A stretch of 7,957 nucleotides of DNA from an uncultured Oscillospiraceae bacterium (GTDB lineage Bacteria; Bacillota; Clostridia; Oscillospirales; Oscillospiraceae), in the NCBI GenBank assembly GCA_944385455.1, contig CALWXI010000209.1, positions 1 to 7,957 on the forward strand. The letters run 5' to 3'. Below the pieces are notes generated by a model, which had not been told where the DNA came from, ran no database searches, and was given only the letters and a program-made list of their open reading frames with translations. Positions 1-5,952 of this stretch are shown piece after piece (position 1 is the stretch's first letter; every line of letters begins with the position of its first letter). The position numbers were made by a program, and so were the translations under genes.

Positions 1-785
1 GCGCCGCTGATGGTCTCCTCGTGGAACAGGTTCAGGCCCTTGACCATCTCCTCGCGGACATTTGCGAAGTGCTTCACAAACTTGGGCTTGAAGTCGCCGT
101 ACATCCCCAGCAGGTCCTGAGTCACCATGACCTGGCAGTCCACATCGGGGCCGGCGCCAATGCCCATGACGGGGACGGACACCGCGTTCCGGATCGCCTT
201 GCCCACCGCGTTGGGGACGCATTCCACCACAATGCCGATGACCCCGGCCTTCTCCAGGGCGATCGCGTCCTCCACCAGCTTCTTCGCGCTCTCCGGCGTG
301 CCGCCCTGGACCTTAAAGCCGCCGAAGCTCGTGCTGGTCTGGGGCGTCATGCCGATATGTCCCACGACGGAGATCCCCGCGTCCACCATGCGCCGGATGG
401 TGGGGGCCATCTCGCTGCCGCCCTCCAGCTTGACGCAGTCGCAGTTGGTCTCCATCAGCAGCCGGTTCGCGCTGGCAATGGCCTGCTCAGGGCTGACATT
501 GTAGGAACCAAAGGGCATATCTCCGATGACGAACGTATTCGGAGCGCCCTTCACCACCGGACGGGTATACTGGATCATGTCGTCCAGCGTCACACCCACC
601 GTGCTGGCGTAGCCCAGCATGATCATGGCCAGGGAATCGCCCACCAGGATGATCTCGCTCTCGCTCTCGTTCACGATGGACGCCGTGGTATAGTCATAGG
701 CCGTCACAAACGTAAACTTTCTCCCCTCCTGCTTGAACTTTTTGAAGTCGGGGATCGTCATTTTTTTCTTTACCGCGTCTGCCAC
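1..785 (-). CDS. panB: 3-methyl-2-oxobutanoate hydroxymethyltransferase (ketopantoate hydroxymethyltransferase), 3' end cut by window
   Basis: First committed step of pantothenate/CoA synthesis: transfers the one-carbon unit of 5,10-methylene-THF to 2-oxoisovalerate, giving ketopantoate; a cytosolic Mg-dependent TIM-barrel enzyme. The reverse-strand translation gives 261 residues before the window edge; the family is usually about 265-280, so only the C-terminal tail is missing. Visible family motifs: VTAYDYTTA (about 27-35), the metal-ligand regions VGDSLAM (Asp50), IGDMPFGSY (Asp89) and KLEGG (Glu121), GHIGMTPQ (142-149), GGFKVQGG (155-162), and VVECVP with the probable catalytic Glu188, followed by GIGAGPDVDCQV. 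The start is a GTG at 785-783 because AGGAGG (800-795) lies 9 bases upstream; the nearby ATG at 792-790 is out of frame and only 2 bases from that site. It is divergent from the folate cluster, which supplies its co-substrate. Confidence 0.95.
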   Translation of the reverse strand, partial: MADAVKKKMTIPDFKKFKQEGRKFTFVTAYDYTTASIVNESESEIILVGDSLAMIMLGYASTVGVTLDDMIQYTRPVVKGAPNTFVIGDMPFGSYNVSPEQAIASANRLLMETNCDCVKLEGGSEMAPTIRRMVDAGISVVGHIGMTPQTSTSFGGFKVQGGTPESAKKLVEDAIALEKAGVIGIVVECVPNAVGKAIRNAVSVPVMGIGAGPDVDCQVMVTQDLLGMYGDFKPKFVKHFANVREEMVKGLNLFHEETISG

Positions 786-930
786 TGAACATAACCTCCT
801 AATTTCGTTCTTTTTATTCTTTCATAATCCTCCAATGATCCTGAAAGCGTTTTGTCCTGGACCTCTGCCAGTCCGGCGCGCGGGGATCGCGCGGGGCGGG
901 TATCGGCGCTCCATTTTCGTGTCCCCATCT

Positions 931-978
931 TCCGGGGCCGGCCGGAGGGGCTGGGGAGGTCTGTTCCCCGGCCCCGGA
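931..978 (-). other. GC-rich stem-loop in the panB leader
   Basis: Bases 932-941 and 968-977 are perfect reverse complements (10 bp, all G/C), extended by a T-A pair at 931/978, with a 26-base partly self-complementary loop. It lies in the predicted 5' leader of panB, about 145 bases before the start codon, and has no T-run after it on either strand, so it is not a canonical terminator. I do not recognise a known riboswitch here. It may be an mRNA stability or attenuation element, or simply GC-rich DNA. Confidence 0.35.
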
Positions 979-1004
979 GCGGGCCCCTCATCAACTCTGG
1001 TTTC

Positions 1005-1034
1005 ATTATAGAGGGTGCCCGCGGCAAAGGGAAA
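1005..1034 (-). promoter_or_regulatory. Candidate sigma-70/sigma-A promoter for panB
   Basis: Reading the minus strand, a perfect TATAAT -10 box lies at 1010-1005. The -35 region 17-18 bases upstream is weak (TTTCCC at 1034-1029 or TTCCCT at 1033-1028). Transcription would start near 998, giving panB a leader of roughly 210 bases. The -10 match is what is seen; promoter activity is inferred. Confidence 0.5.
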
Positions 1035-1042
1035 TACTTGTT

Positions 1043-1070
1043 TTGTTAAAAACCATAACCAAAATATTAT
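1043..1070 (+). promoter_or_regulatory. Candidate sigma-A promoter for the fhs-led cluster
   Basis: TTGTTA (1043-1048, 4/6 to the -35 consensus) and TATTAT (1065-1070, 5/6 to the -10 consensus) are separated by 16 bases in an AT-rich island inside GC-rich DNA. The start would be near 1077, about 309 bases before the fhs start codon. The facing panB promoter candidate begins only about 9 bases away, so the two -35 regions are back to back. An imperfect inverted repeat (TTGTTA 1043-1048, TAACCAA 1056-1062) lies in the spacer and could be an operator. This is inferred from consensus matching only. Confidence 0.45.
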
Positions 1071-1385
1071 GCGGCCTTCTGCTTCCCGCGGGATACGGTC
1101 CCTCCGGCAGCCCGGGCGCATTGGTATTCATATATAAGAGCAGCGCGCCGCAGGGCGTCTGAAAACGTGCGGCTGACGGGCTCGGAGCAGGAAAGCGCGC
1201 CGTCCTCCGCGCGCGGAAAATCCCCATGGGAGGGCGGATGACGGCGGCGGTATAACCTGCGTGTTATGACGATGGCAAAAAGAAGTATTTTACTTTGCGC
1301 TTCCCCCTGCCTTAAGATAAATACGACAATACAGGAAGCCGCTTCGGCAGGCAGAATGGATCATCAAGGAATGGAGGAAACAGAA

Positions 1386-3062
1386 ATGGCTATCATGAGC
1401 GACATTGAGATCGCCCAGGCGTGCGAGAAGGAGAAGATCACCGCCATTGCCGCGCGGGCCGGGATCCCGGAGGACTACCTGGAGCTCTACGGCAATTATA
1501 AAGCGAAGATCGACTACCGCTACCTCAAGGACCACGCAGACAGGCCGGACGGGAAGCTGATCCTAGTGACCGCCATCACCCCCACCCCCGCCGGCGAGGG
1601 CAAGACCACCACCAGCGTCGGCCTCACCGACGGACTGCGCAAGATCGGCAAGAACGCGATGGTGGCGCTGCGGGAGCCCAGCCTCGGCCCCGTGTTCGGC
1701 GTCAAGGGCGGCGCCGCCGGCGGCGGGTACGCCCAGGTGGTGCCCATGGAGGACATCAACCTCCACTTCACCGGCGATTTCCACGCCATCGGTGCGGCCA
1801 ACAACCTGCTGGCGGCCATGCTGGACAACCACATCCAGCAGGGCAACGCCCTGGGCATCGACCCCAAACAGATCACCTGGAAGCGGGCCGTGGACATGAA
1901 CGACCGCCAGCTCCGCCACATCGTGGACGGTCTGGGCGGCAAAGTCCAGGGCGTGCCTCGGGAGGACGGCTTTGAAATCACCGTGGCCAGCGAGGTCATG
2001 GCGGTGCTGTGCCTGGCGTCGGACATCCCGGACCTGAAGGCCCGGCTGGGAAAAATGATTGTGGCGTATACATACGACGGTAAGCCCGTCACCGCCCACG
2101 ACCTGAAGGCGGAGGGCGCCATGGCCGCCCTGCTGAAGGACGCCCTGAAGCCCAACCTGGTCCAGACACTGGAGGGGACGCCCGCCTTCATCCACGGCGG
2201 ACCCTTCGCCAACATCGCCCACGGCTGCAACTCCGTCACCGCCACCCGTATGGCCCTCAAGTGCGCAGACTATGTGGTCACCGAAGCCGGCTTCGCCGCC
2301 GACCTGGGCGCTGAGAAGTTCGTGGACATCAAGTGCCGCATGGTGGGGCTGAAGCCCTCCGCGGTGGTGATCGTGGCCACCGTCCGGGCGCTGAAATATC
2401 ACGGCGGCGTTGCCAAGGCGGATCTGAACCACGAGAACCTGGAGGCCCTGGAGAAGGGCCTGCCCAACCTGCTGCAGCACGTAGACAATGTGAAGAACGT
2501 GTACGGTCTTCCCTGCGTGGTGGCCATCAACGCCTTCCCCACGGACACGGCGGCGGAGCTGGCCCTGGTGGAAAAGAAGTGCAGCGAGCTGGGCGTGAAC
2601 GTGGCCCTGTCCGAGGTTTGGGCCAAGGGCGGCGAGGGCGGCAAGGCGCTGGCCAAGGAGGTTGTCCGCCTGTGCGAGCAGCCCAATCACTTCGGCTTCA
2701 CCTATCCGCTGGATATCTCCATCGAGGAGAAGCTGGACGCCATCTGCAAGCGGGTGTACCACGCCGACGGCGTGACGCTGACGGCCAACGCGAAAAAGCA
2801 GGCCCAGCAGCTCACCGACCTGGGCTTCGGCAGCCTGCCCATCTGTATGGCCAAGACCCAGTACAGCTTCTCCGACGACCCGTCCCTGTTGGGGGCCCCC
2901 AAGGGCTTCACGGTGACGGTGCGGAACCTGAAGGTCTCCGCCGGCGCAGGCTTCATCGTGGCCCTGACCGGCGACATCATGACCATGCCGGGTCTGCCCA
3001 AGGTCCCCTCCGCCGAGAAGATCGACGTGGACGAGAACGGCGTAATCTCCGGGCTGTTCTGA
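1386..3062 (+). CDS. fhs: Formate--tetrahydrofolate ligase (10-formyl-THF synthetase)
   Basis: ATP-dependent condensation of formate with THF to 10-formyl-THF; cytosolic, usually a homotetramer, the entry point of formate into one-carbon metabolism (methyl branch of the Wood-Ljungdahl route, or reversed in purine and amino-acid fermenters). The product is 558 residues, matching the usual ~556-560. Visible: the P-loop TPAGEGKTT (67-75), the EPSLGPVFGVKGGAAGGGYAQ region (from 97), MEDINLHFTGD (121-131), and a C-terminus around PGLPKVPSAEKI. The start is the ATG at 1386, with GGAGG (1373-1377) 8 bases upstream; the frame stays open back to an ATG at 1266, but that one has no ribosome site and the extra 40 residues are not family-like. 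First gene of the folate cluster; a long leader precedes it and a perfect palindrome follows its stop. Confidence 0.97.
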   Translation: MAIMSDIEIAQACEKEKITAIAARAGIPEDYLELYGNYKAKIDYRYLKDHADRPDGKLILVTAITPTPAGEGKTTTSVGLTDGLRKIGKNAMVALREPSLGPVFGVKGGAAGGGYAQVVPMEDINLHFTGDFHAIGAANNLLAAMLDNHIQQGNALGIDPKQITWKRAVDMNDRQLRHIVDGLGGKVQGVPREDGFEITVASEVMAVLCLASDIPDLKARLGKMIVAYTYDGKPVTAHDLKAEGAMAALLKDALKPNLVQTLEGTPAFIHGGPFANIAHGCNSVTATRMALKCADYVVTEAGFAADLGAEKFVDIKCRMVGLKPSAVVIVATVRALKYHGGVAKADLNHENLEALEKGLPNLLQHVDNVKNVYGLPCVVAINAFPTDTAAELALVEKKCSELGVNVALSEVWAKGGEGGKALAKEVVRLCEQPNHFGFTYPLDISIEEKLDAICKRVYHADGVTLTANAKKQAQQLTDLGFGSLPICMAKTQYSFSDDPSLLGAPKGFTVTVRNLKVSAGAGFIVALTGDIMTMPGLPKVPSAEKIDVDENGVISGLF

Positions 3063-3079
3063 GAAAAACCTGTATTCCC

Positions 3080-3109
3080 GGAAGTCCGGCGGCGCGCCGC
3101 CGGACTTCC
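3080..3109. repeat. Perfect 30-base palindrome in the fhs-fchA gap
   Basis: Bases 3080-3094 are the exact reverse complement of 3095-3109, with no spacer; the centre includes GGCGCGCC (3091-3098). It starts 17 bases after the fhs stop and ends 42 bases before the fchA start. In RNA it would form a very stable hairpin with a tiny loop. The downstream bases (CTCCGCAAAAATAGC) contain no U-run, so it is not a standard intrinsic terminator. A role in mRNA processing, 3'-end protection of fhs mRNA, or partial read-through is inference. Confidence 0.8.
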
Positions 3110-3151
3110 CTCCGCAAAAATAGCAACTGTCCAAGCAAGGAGGAATCGCCT

Positions 3152-3772
3152 GTGGATATGACAATGGAATCCTGCCGGAGGTTTGTGGAGGTGCTGGCCT
3201 CAGACGCGCCGGCTCCCGGAGGCGGGGGCACGGCGGCCCTGGTGGGGGCTATCGGCACCGCTCTGGGGAACATGGTGGGCTCCCTCACGGTGGGGAAAAA
3301 GAAGTATGCGGACGTGGAGGCGGAGATCCTGGCACTGAAGGCCAGGTGCAATTCCCTCCAAGCAGAGCTGCTGGACCAGGTGGAGGCCGACGAGAAGGGC
3401 TTCGTGCCCCTGTCCCGTGCTTACGGCATCCCGAAGGACGATCCCACCCGGGAGCAGGTGCTGGAAGAGGCTACCCTGACGGCCTGCCGGACTCCGATCC
3501 GCATCATGGAGCTGTGCTGTGAGTCGCTGGACGCCATCGCCGTGTTCGCCGCCAAGGGCAGCCGCCTGGCAGTGTCCGACGCGGGCTGCGCCGCCGTGTG
3601 TGTAAAGGCGGCGCTCCAGGCCGCCAGCCTGAATGTTTTCATCAACACGAAAACCTTGAGAGACCGGAAGAAGGCGGAGGAGATGAACGCCAAGTGCCTG
3701 GTGATGTTGGAGAAATACGGCGCCAGGGCCGACGAGATCTTCCGCGCGGTGAAGGATAGCTTCTTCAAGTAA
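3152..3772 (+). CDS. fchA: Methenyltetrahydrofolate cyclohydrolase / formiminotransferase-cyclodeaminase family protein
   Basis: Small cytosolic protein of the FTCD cyclodeaminase fold. Members next to fhs act as 5,10-methenyl-THF cyclohydrolase, interconverting 10-formyl-THF and methenyl-THF. It has 206 residues, the usual length. Visible: the glycine-rich PAPGGGGTAA near the N-terminus (20-29) followed by AIGTALGNMV (33-42), the DQVEADEKGF helix (75-84), and VSDAGCAA (141-148), whose Asp143 aligns by eye with the Asp essential in mammalian cyclodeaminase. The start is GTG at 3152, placed 8 bases after AAGGAGG (3137-3143); the in-frame ATG at 3158 would be 14 bases away. It lies 9 or 18 bases before folD, depending on the folD start, so it is cotranscribed. 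Cyclodeaminase activity on formimino-THF cannot be excluded, but no formiminotransferase gene is seen here. Confidence 0.9.
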   Translation: MDMTMESCRRFVEVLASDAPAPGGGGTAALVGAIGTALGNMVGSLTVGKKKYADVEAEILALKARCNSLQAELLDQVEADEKGFVPLSRAYGIPKDDPTREQVLEEATLTACRTPIRIMELCCESLDAIAVFAAKGSRLAVSDAGCAAVCVKAALQAASLNVFINTKTLRDRKKAEEMNAKCLVMLEKYGARADEIFRAVKDSFFK

Positions 3773-3790
3773 GGAAGGGAGATGGAGCGC

Positions 3791-4651
3791 ATGGCAAAAT
3801 TACTGCTGGGAAAGGAAGTCAACGAGGCGCTGAACGCCCGCGTCCGGGCGGCGTGCGGCCGCCTGAAAGCAGGCGGGGTCTCCCCCACCCTAGCCATCGT
3901 CCGCTGCGGTGAGCGGCCGGACGACCTGAGCTACGAGCGCGGCGCCCTCAAGCGGGCGGAGGCGCTGGGCGTGGCGGTGGAGCGGTTTTTGCTGCCGGAG
4001 GACGTCAGCAAGGCGGAACTGCTGAAAACCATCGATGGGCTCAACGCCAATGACGCCATCCACGGCGTGCTGCTGTTCCGGCCCCTGCCGAAGCACCTGA
4101 AGGCGGACCAGGACGAGATCTGCAACCGCCTGGATCCCCGGAAGGATGTGGACGGTATGACGGACGGCTCCAGCGCCGGCGTGTTCATGGGCAAGGCGCT
4201 GGGGTTCGCCCCCTGCACCCCCGCCGCCTGCATGGAGATCCTGGACCACTACGGCATCGACTGCACTGGAAGGCGGGCGGTGGTGCTGGGGCGGAGCCTG
4301 GTGGTGGGCAAGCCCGCCGCCATGATGCTGCTGGGGAAGAACGCCACCGTCACCGTCTGCCACACCAAGACGAAGCATGTGGCGGAGATCGCCCGGGAGG
4401 CGGACATCCTGGTCTCCGCCGCCGGCGTGCTGGGGAGCCTGACGAAGGACTATGTGCGCCCCGGACAGGTGGTGATCGACGTGTCCATCAACTGGGACGA
4501 GGCCAAGGGCATCATCGCCGGCGACGCGGTGTACGGCGAGGTGGAGCCCATCGTGGAGGCCATCACGCCAGTGCCCGGCGGCGTGGGCTCCGTCACCACC
4601 TCCATCCTGATGAAGCACGTGGTGGAGGCCGCCGGGAGGGCCGCCCCATGA
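3791..4651 (+). CDS. folD: FolD-family methylenetetrahydrofolate dehydrogenase with altered cyclohydrolase residues
   Basis: FolD proteins oxidise or reduce methylene/methenyl-THF with NAD(P) and usually also hydrolyse methenyl-THF. 286 residues from ATG 3791, the family length. Visible: the MAKLLLGKEV start, KDVDGM (118-123, with the folate-binding Asp121), APCTPAA (140-146), the dinucleotide-binding GRSLVVGKP (167-175), and TPVPGGVGSVT (259-269). Compared with E. coli FolD, the active-site Tyr50 is kept (Tyr48), but Lys54 aligns with Ala52 and Gln98 with Phe96 (motif GVLLFRPLP). Those two residues are needed for cyclohydrolase activity in the studied family members, so this copy may be dehydrogenase-only, with FchA supplying the other step. 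An in-frame ATG at 3782 (AAGGA 6 bases upstream) is an alternative start; 3791 has AGGGAG 9 bases upstream and the family-like N-terminus. The stop overlaps the next start. Confidence 0.92.
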   Translation: MAKLLLGKEVNEALNARVRAACGRLKAGGVSPTLAIVRCGERPDDLSYERGALKRAEALGVAVERFLLPEDVSKAELLKTIDGLNANDAIHGVLLFRPLPKHLKADQDEICNRLDPRKDVDGMTDGSSAGVFMGKALGFAPCTPAACMEILDHYGIDCTGRRAVVLGRSLVVGKPAAMMLLGKNATVTVCHTKTKHVAEIAREADILVSAAGVLGSLTKDYVRPGQVVIDVSINWDEAKGIIAGDAVYGEVEPIVEAITPVPGGVGSVTTSILMKHVVEAAGRAAP

Positions 4652-5271
4652 GGCGGGTCCGGCTGTTTGCCTCCGCCGCGCTGGCCGGTGTGTGCGTGGG
4701 CCTGGGCGGGACCGTATTCCTGTCTCTGGACAGCAGGGTGCTGGGGGCGCTGCTCTTTACCGTGGGTCTCTTCACCATCTGCACCCAGGGCCTGCATCTG
4801 TACACCGGCAAGGTCTGCTACATATTCGAAAAGGATCTGTCCTACGCCCTGGACCTGCTCCCCATCTGGCTGGGGAATCTGGCGGGCACGTTCCTGCTGG
4901 GCATGCTGGTGCGCTGCACCCGCATCGCCCCTCCGCTGGTGGAGGCGGCCAGGGGCCTGTGCGAGACGAAGCTGAATGACAGCCTGGGGAGCATCTTCCT
5001 GCTGGCGGCGCTGTGCAACGTGCTCATTTACATCGCCGTGGAGGGGTATAACAAGAACCCCCACGAAATTGGCAAATACCTGGCGCTGTTTTTCGGCGTC
5101 GTGGTTTTCATCCTCTGCGGATTCGAGCACTGCGTGGCCAATATGTACTACTTCTCCGTTGCGGGGATGTGGAGCGGCAAGGCGCTGGTGTATCTGCTGG
5201 TGATGACGCTGGGAAACTCTGTGGGAGGGATCCTGTTCCCCTTGGTCCGGGGCAGACTGGCAAACGTGTGA
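4648..5271 (+). CDS. Short formate/nitrite transporter (FNT) family channel, probable formate channel
   Basis: Membrane protein of 207 residues, almost all hydrophobic helices (about 5-27, 30-48, 70-89, 113-131, 143-158 and 179-200). FNT family features: GLFTICTQGLHLYTGKV (40-56), corresponding to the omega-loop region of FocA with its Thr (Thr53 here); WLGNLAGTFLLG (74-85); GFEHCVANMYYF (158-169), containing the invariant pore His (His161, FocA His209); and TLGNSVGG (187-194). FocA-type proteins are about 250-285 residues; this one lacks the N-terminal cytoplasmic helix and the roughly 30-residue segment between GFEH...ANM and TLGN. Its ATG overlaps the folD stop (ATGA at 4648-4651), which implies translational coupling. 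With fhs, fchA and folD upstream, formate is the likely substrate; direction of transport is not visible. Nitrite or hydrosulfide transport is less likely from context. Confidence 0.88.
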   Translation: MRRVRLFASAALAGVCVGLGGTVFLSLDSRVLGALLFTVGLFTICTQGLHLYTGKVCYIFEKDLSYALDLLPIWLGNLAGTFLLGMLVRCTRIAPPLVEAARGLCETKLNDSLGSIFLLAALCNVLIYIAVEGYNKNPHEIGKYLALFFGVVVFILCGFEHCVANMYYFSVAGMWSGKALVYLLVMTLGNSVGGILFPLVRGRLANV

Positions 5272-5292
5272 CCCATAACATCGGAATCAACA

Positions 5293-5395
5293 TTCGGTCA
5301 GAGTAGGGCCGGCGCGTCAAGTGCCAGCGGATGGGAAGTTGCCGCTGGACGAAGGGATCTCCCGCGTTGCCGGACCCGCATCCGCTGCCACTGAA
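5293..5395 (+). promoter_or_regulatory. THF riboswitch (class I) aptamer upstream of folT
   Basis: Matches the class I tetrahydrofolate riboswitch by conserved segments in order: GAGTAG (5301-5306), GCGTCAAGTG (5313-5322), GGATGGGA (5329-5336), GACGAAG (5348-5354) and CCGCATCCGCT (5376-5386). Helices seen: P1 5293-5301 with 5385-5395 (2-base bulge); P2 GGGCCGGC (from 5306) with GCCGGACCC (5369-5377, one bulged A); P3 CCAGCGG (5324-5330) with CCGCTGG (5342-5348); a short 3-bp P4 (5354-5356 with 5361-5363). The loop-3 pseudoknot GGATG (5329-5333) with CATCC (5379-5383) is complete, though its first bases compete with P3. It starts only 21 bases after the FNT gene stop, with no clear own promoter, so it probably acts within the read-through transcript. 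It precedes folT, the classic target. Confidence 0.93.
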
Positions 5396-5400
5396 GGCGC

Positions 5401-5442
5401 AAAGGCTCCTTTCGTGGCAACTGTCACGAAAGGAGCCTTTTT
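5401..5442 (+). terminator. Riboswitch expression platform: terminator hairpin that also buries the folT ribosome site
   Basis: Bases 5401-5416 and 5425-5440 form a perfect 16-bp stem with an 8-base loop, ending in five T residues (5438-5442), as in an intrinsic terminator. The folT Shine-Dalgarno AAAGGAG (5429-5435) lies inside the 3' arm. A competing helix can form between 5384-5397 (overlapping the P1 3' strand) and 5408-5421, with 11 Watson-Crick pairs, one G-U and two mismatches over 14 positions. Folate binding stabilises P1, which should release 5408-5421 to form the off-state hairpin; without ligand, the competing helix frees the ribosome site. Confidence 0.85.
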
Positions 5443-5445
5443 ACC

Positions 5446-5952
5446 ATGAAAAAATTTGATACGAAACTGCTCGTCACCATTGGGATGCTGACGGCAGTCC
5501 ACATCGTGCTCTCCCGCTTCCTCTCCATCAACGCGTGGAATCTGAAGATCGGCTTTGCCTTTGTCCCCGTCTTCATCGCCGCTTACTGCTATGGCCCCAC
5601 GGCGGCGGCCATCGTGGGCGGCCTGGGGGACTTTCTGGGGGCGATCCTGTTTCCCATCGGGCCGTATTTTCCGGGCTTCACCGTCTCCTGCGCGCTGACG
5701 GGCGTTGTCTTCGGACTCCTGCTGCACAGGAGACAAAGCGTCCCCCGCATCGCCGCGGCCGTCTGCCTGAATCAGCTGGGGATCAGCCTCTGCGTCACGA
5801 CGCTCTGGATCTCCATTCTGTACGGCTCGCCCTATCTGCCGCTGCTTGCGACCCGCGTGCTCCAGTGCGCGGTCCTGATTCCCGTTGAGTTCCTGGTGAT
5901 CGGCGCGTTTGCGCAGACCTTGATGCGCTTTGGAAGGAGGGGGCTTGCGTGA
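5446..5952 (+). CDS. folT: Folate ECF transporter substrate-binding S component
   Basis: Integral membrane S component that binds folates outside the cell and is driven by a shared EcfA/EcfA'/EcfT module, which is not in this window. 168 residues, the usual size. About six hydrophobic segments are seen: 8-26, 34-47, 50-68, 75-93, 103-126 and 136-158. The pattern around TIGMLTAVHIVLSRFLSI and FAFVPVFIAAYCYGPTAAAIVGGLGDFLGAILFP is typical of folate-family S components, and GPYFPGFTVSCALTGVVFG follows it. Start ATG 5446, with AAAGGAG (5429-5435) 10 bases upstream inside the riboswitch hairpin, so expression should fall when intracellular reduced folate is high. Its stop overlaps the next start (GTGA, 5949-5952). 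The folate call rests on both the protein pattern and the THF riboswitch. Confidence 0.92.
   Translation: MKKFDTKLLVTIGMLTAVHIVLSRFLSINAWNLKIGFAFVPVFIAAYCYGPTAAAIVGGLGDFLGAILFPIGPYFPGFTVSCALTGVVFGLLLHRRQSVPRIAAAVCLNQLGISLCVTTLWISILYGSPYLPLLATRVLQCAVLIPVEFLVIGAFAQTLMRFGRRGLA

Larger units (their letters stand above)
786..1385. other. 600-base divergent intergenic region between panB and fhs
   Basis: No convincing gene. It holds the panB ribosome site (795-800), the panB leader stem-loop, the two opposed promoter candidates around 1005-1070, and a roughly 309-base fhs leader. The fhs leader contains short GC-rich self-complementary stretches, for example GCGCGC at 1195-1200 against 1209-1214, and CCTGCC 1306-1311 against GGCAGG 1346-1351, but no U-tract terminator. 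I looked for THF and ZTP riboswitch core motifs in it and found none. Short open frames on both strands lack ribosome sites and resemble no known protein. Confidence 0.6.

Noticed and set aside
814..825. Tiny leader frame (Met-Lys-Glu-stop) with a GGAGG before it in the panB leader, minus strand
   Set aside because: The ribosome site is only 3 bases from the ATG and three codons carry no regulatory amino-acid pattern; chance is enough.
1266..1385. 40-residue N-terminal extension of fhs from an upstream in-frame ATG
   Set aside because: No ribosome site at 1266, the residues are not family-like, and ATG 1386 has GGAGG at ideal spacing and gives the usual protein length.
1071..1385. A ZTP or second THF riboswitch in the long fhs leader
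   Set aside because: fhs can carry a ZTP riboswitch, but I found neither the ZTP core nor the GAGTAG/GGATGGGA THF motifs there.
3080..3120. Rho-independent terminator after fhs
   Set aside because: The palindrome is followed by CTCCGCAAAAATAGC with no U-run, and fchA with its own ribosome site follows closely.
2333..3151. Long in-frame extension upstream of the fchA start
   Set aside because: It overlaps fhs in another frame with Arg/Gly-rich nonsense; GTG 3152 has a strong ribosome site and gives normal FchA length.
1563..3164. 533-codon open frame on the minus strand opposite fhs
   Set aside because: A GC-rich mirror of fhs: low-complexity His/Gly/Val/Gln-rich translation, no ribosome site, no recognisable motif.
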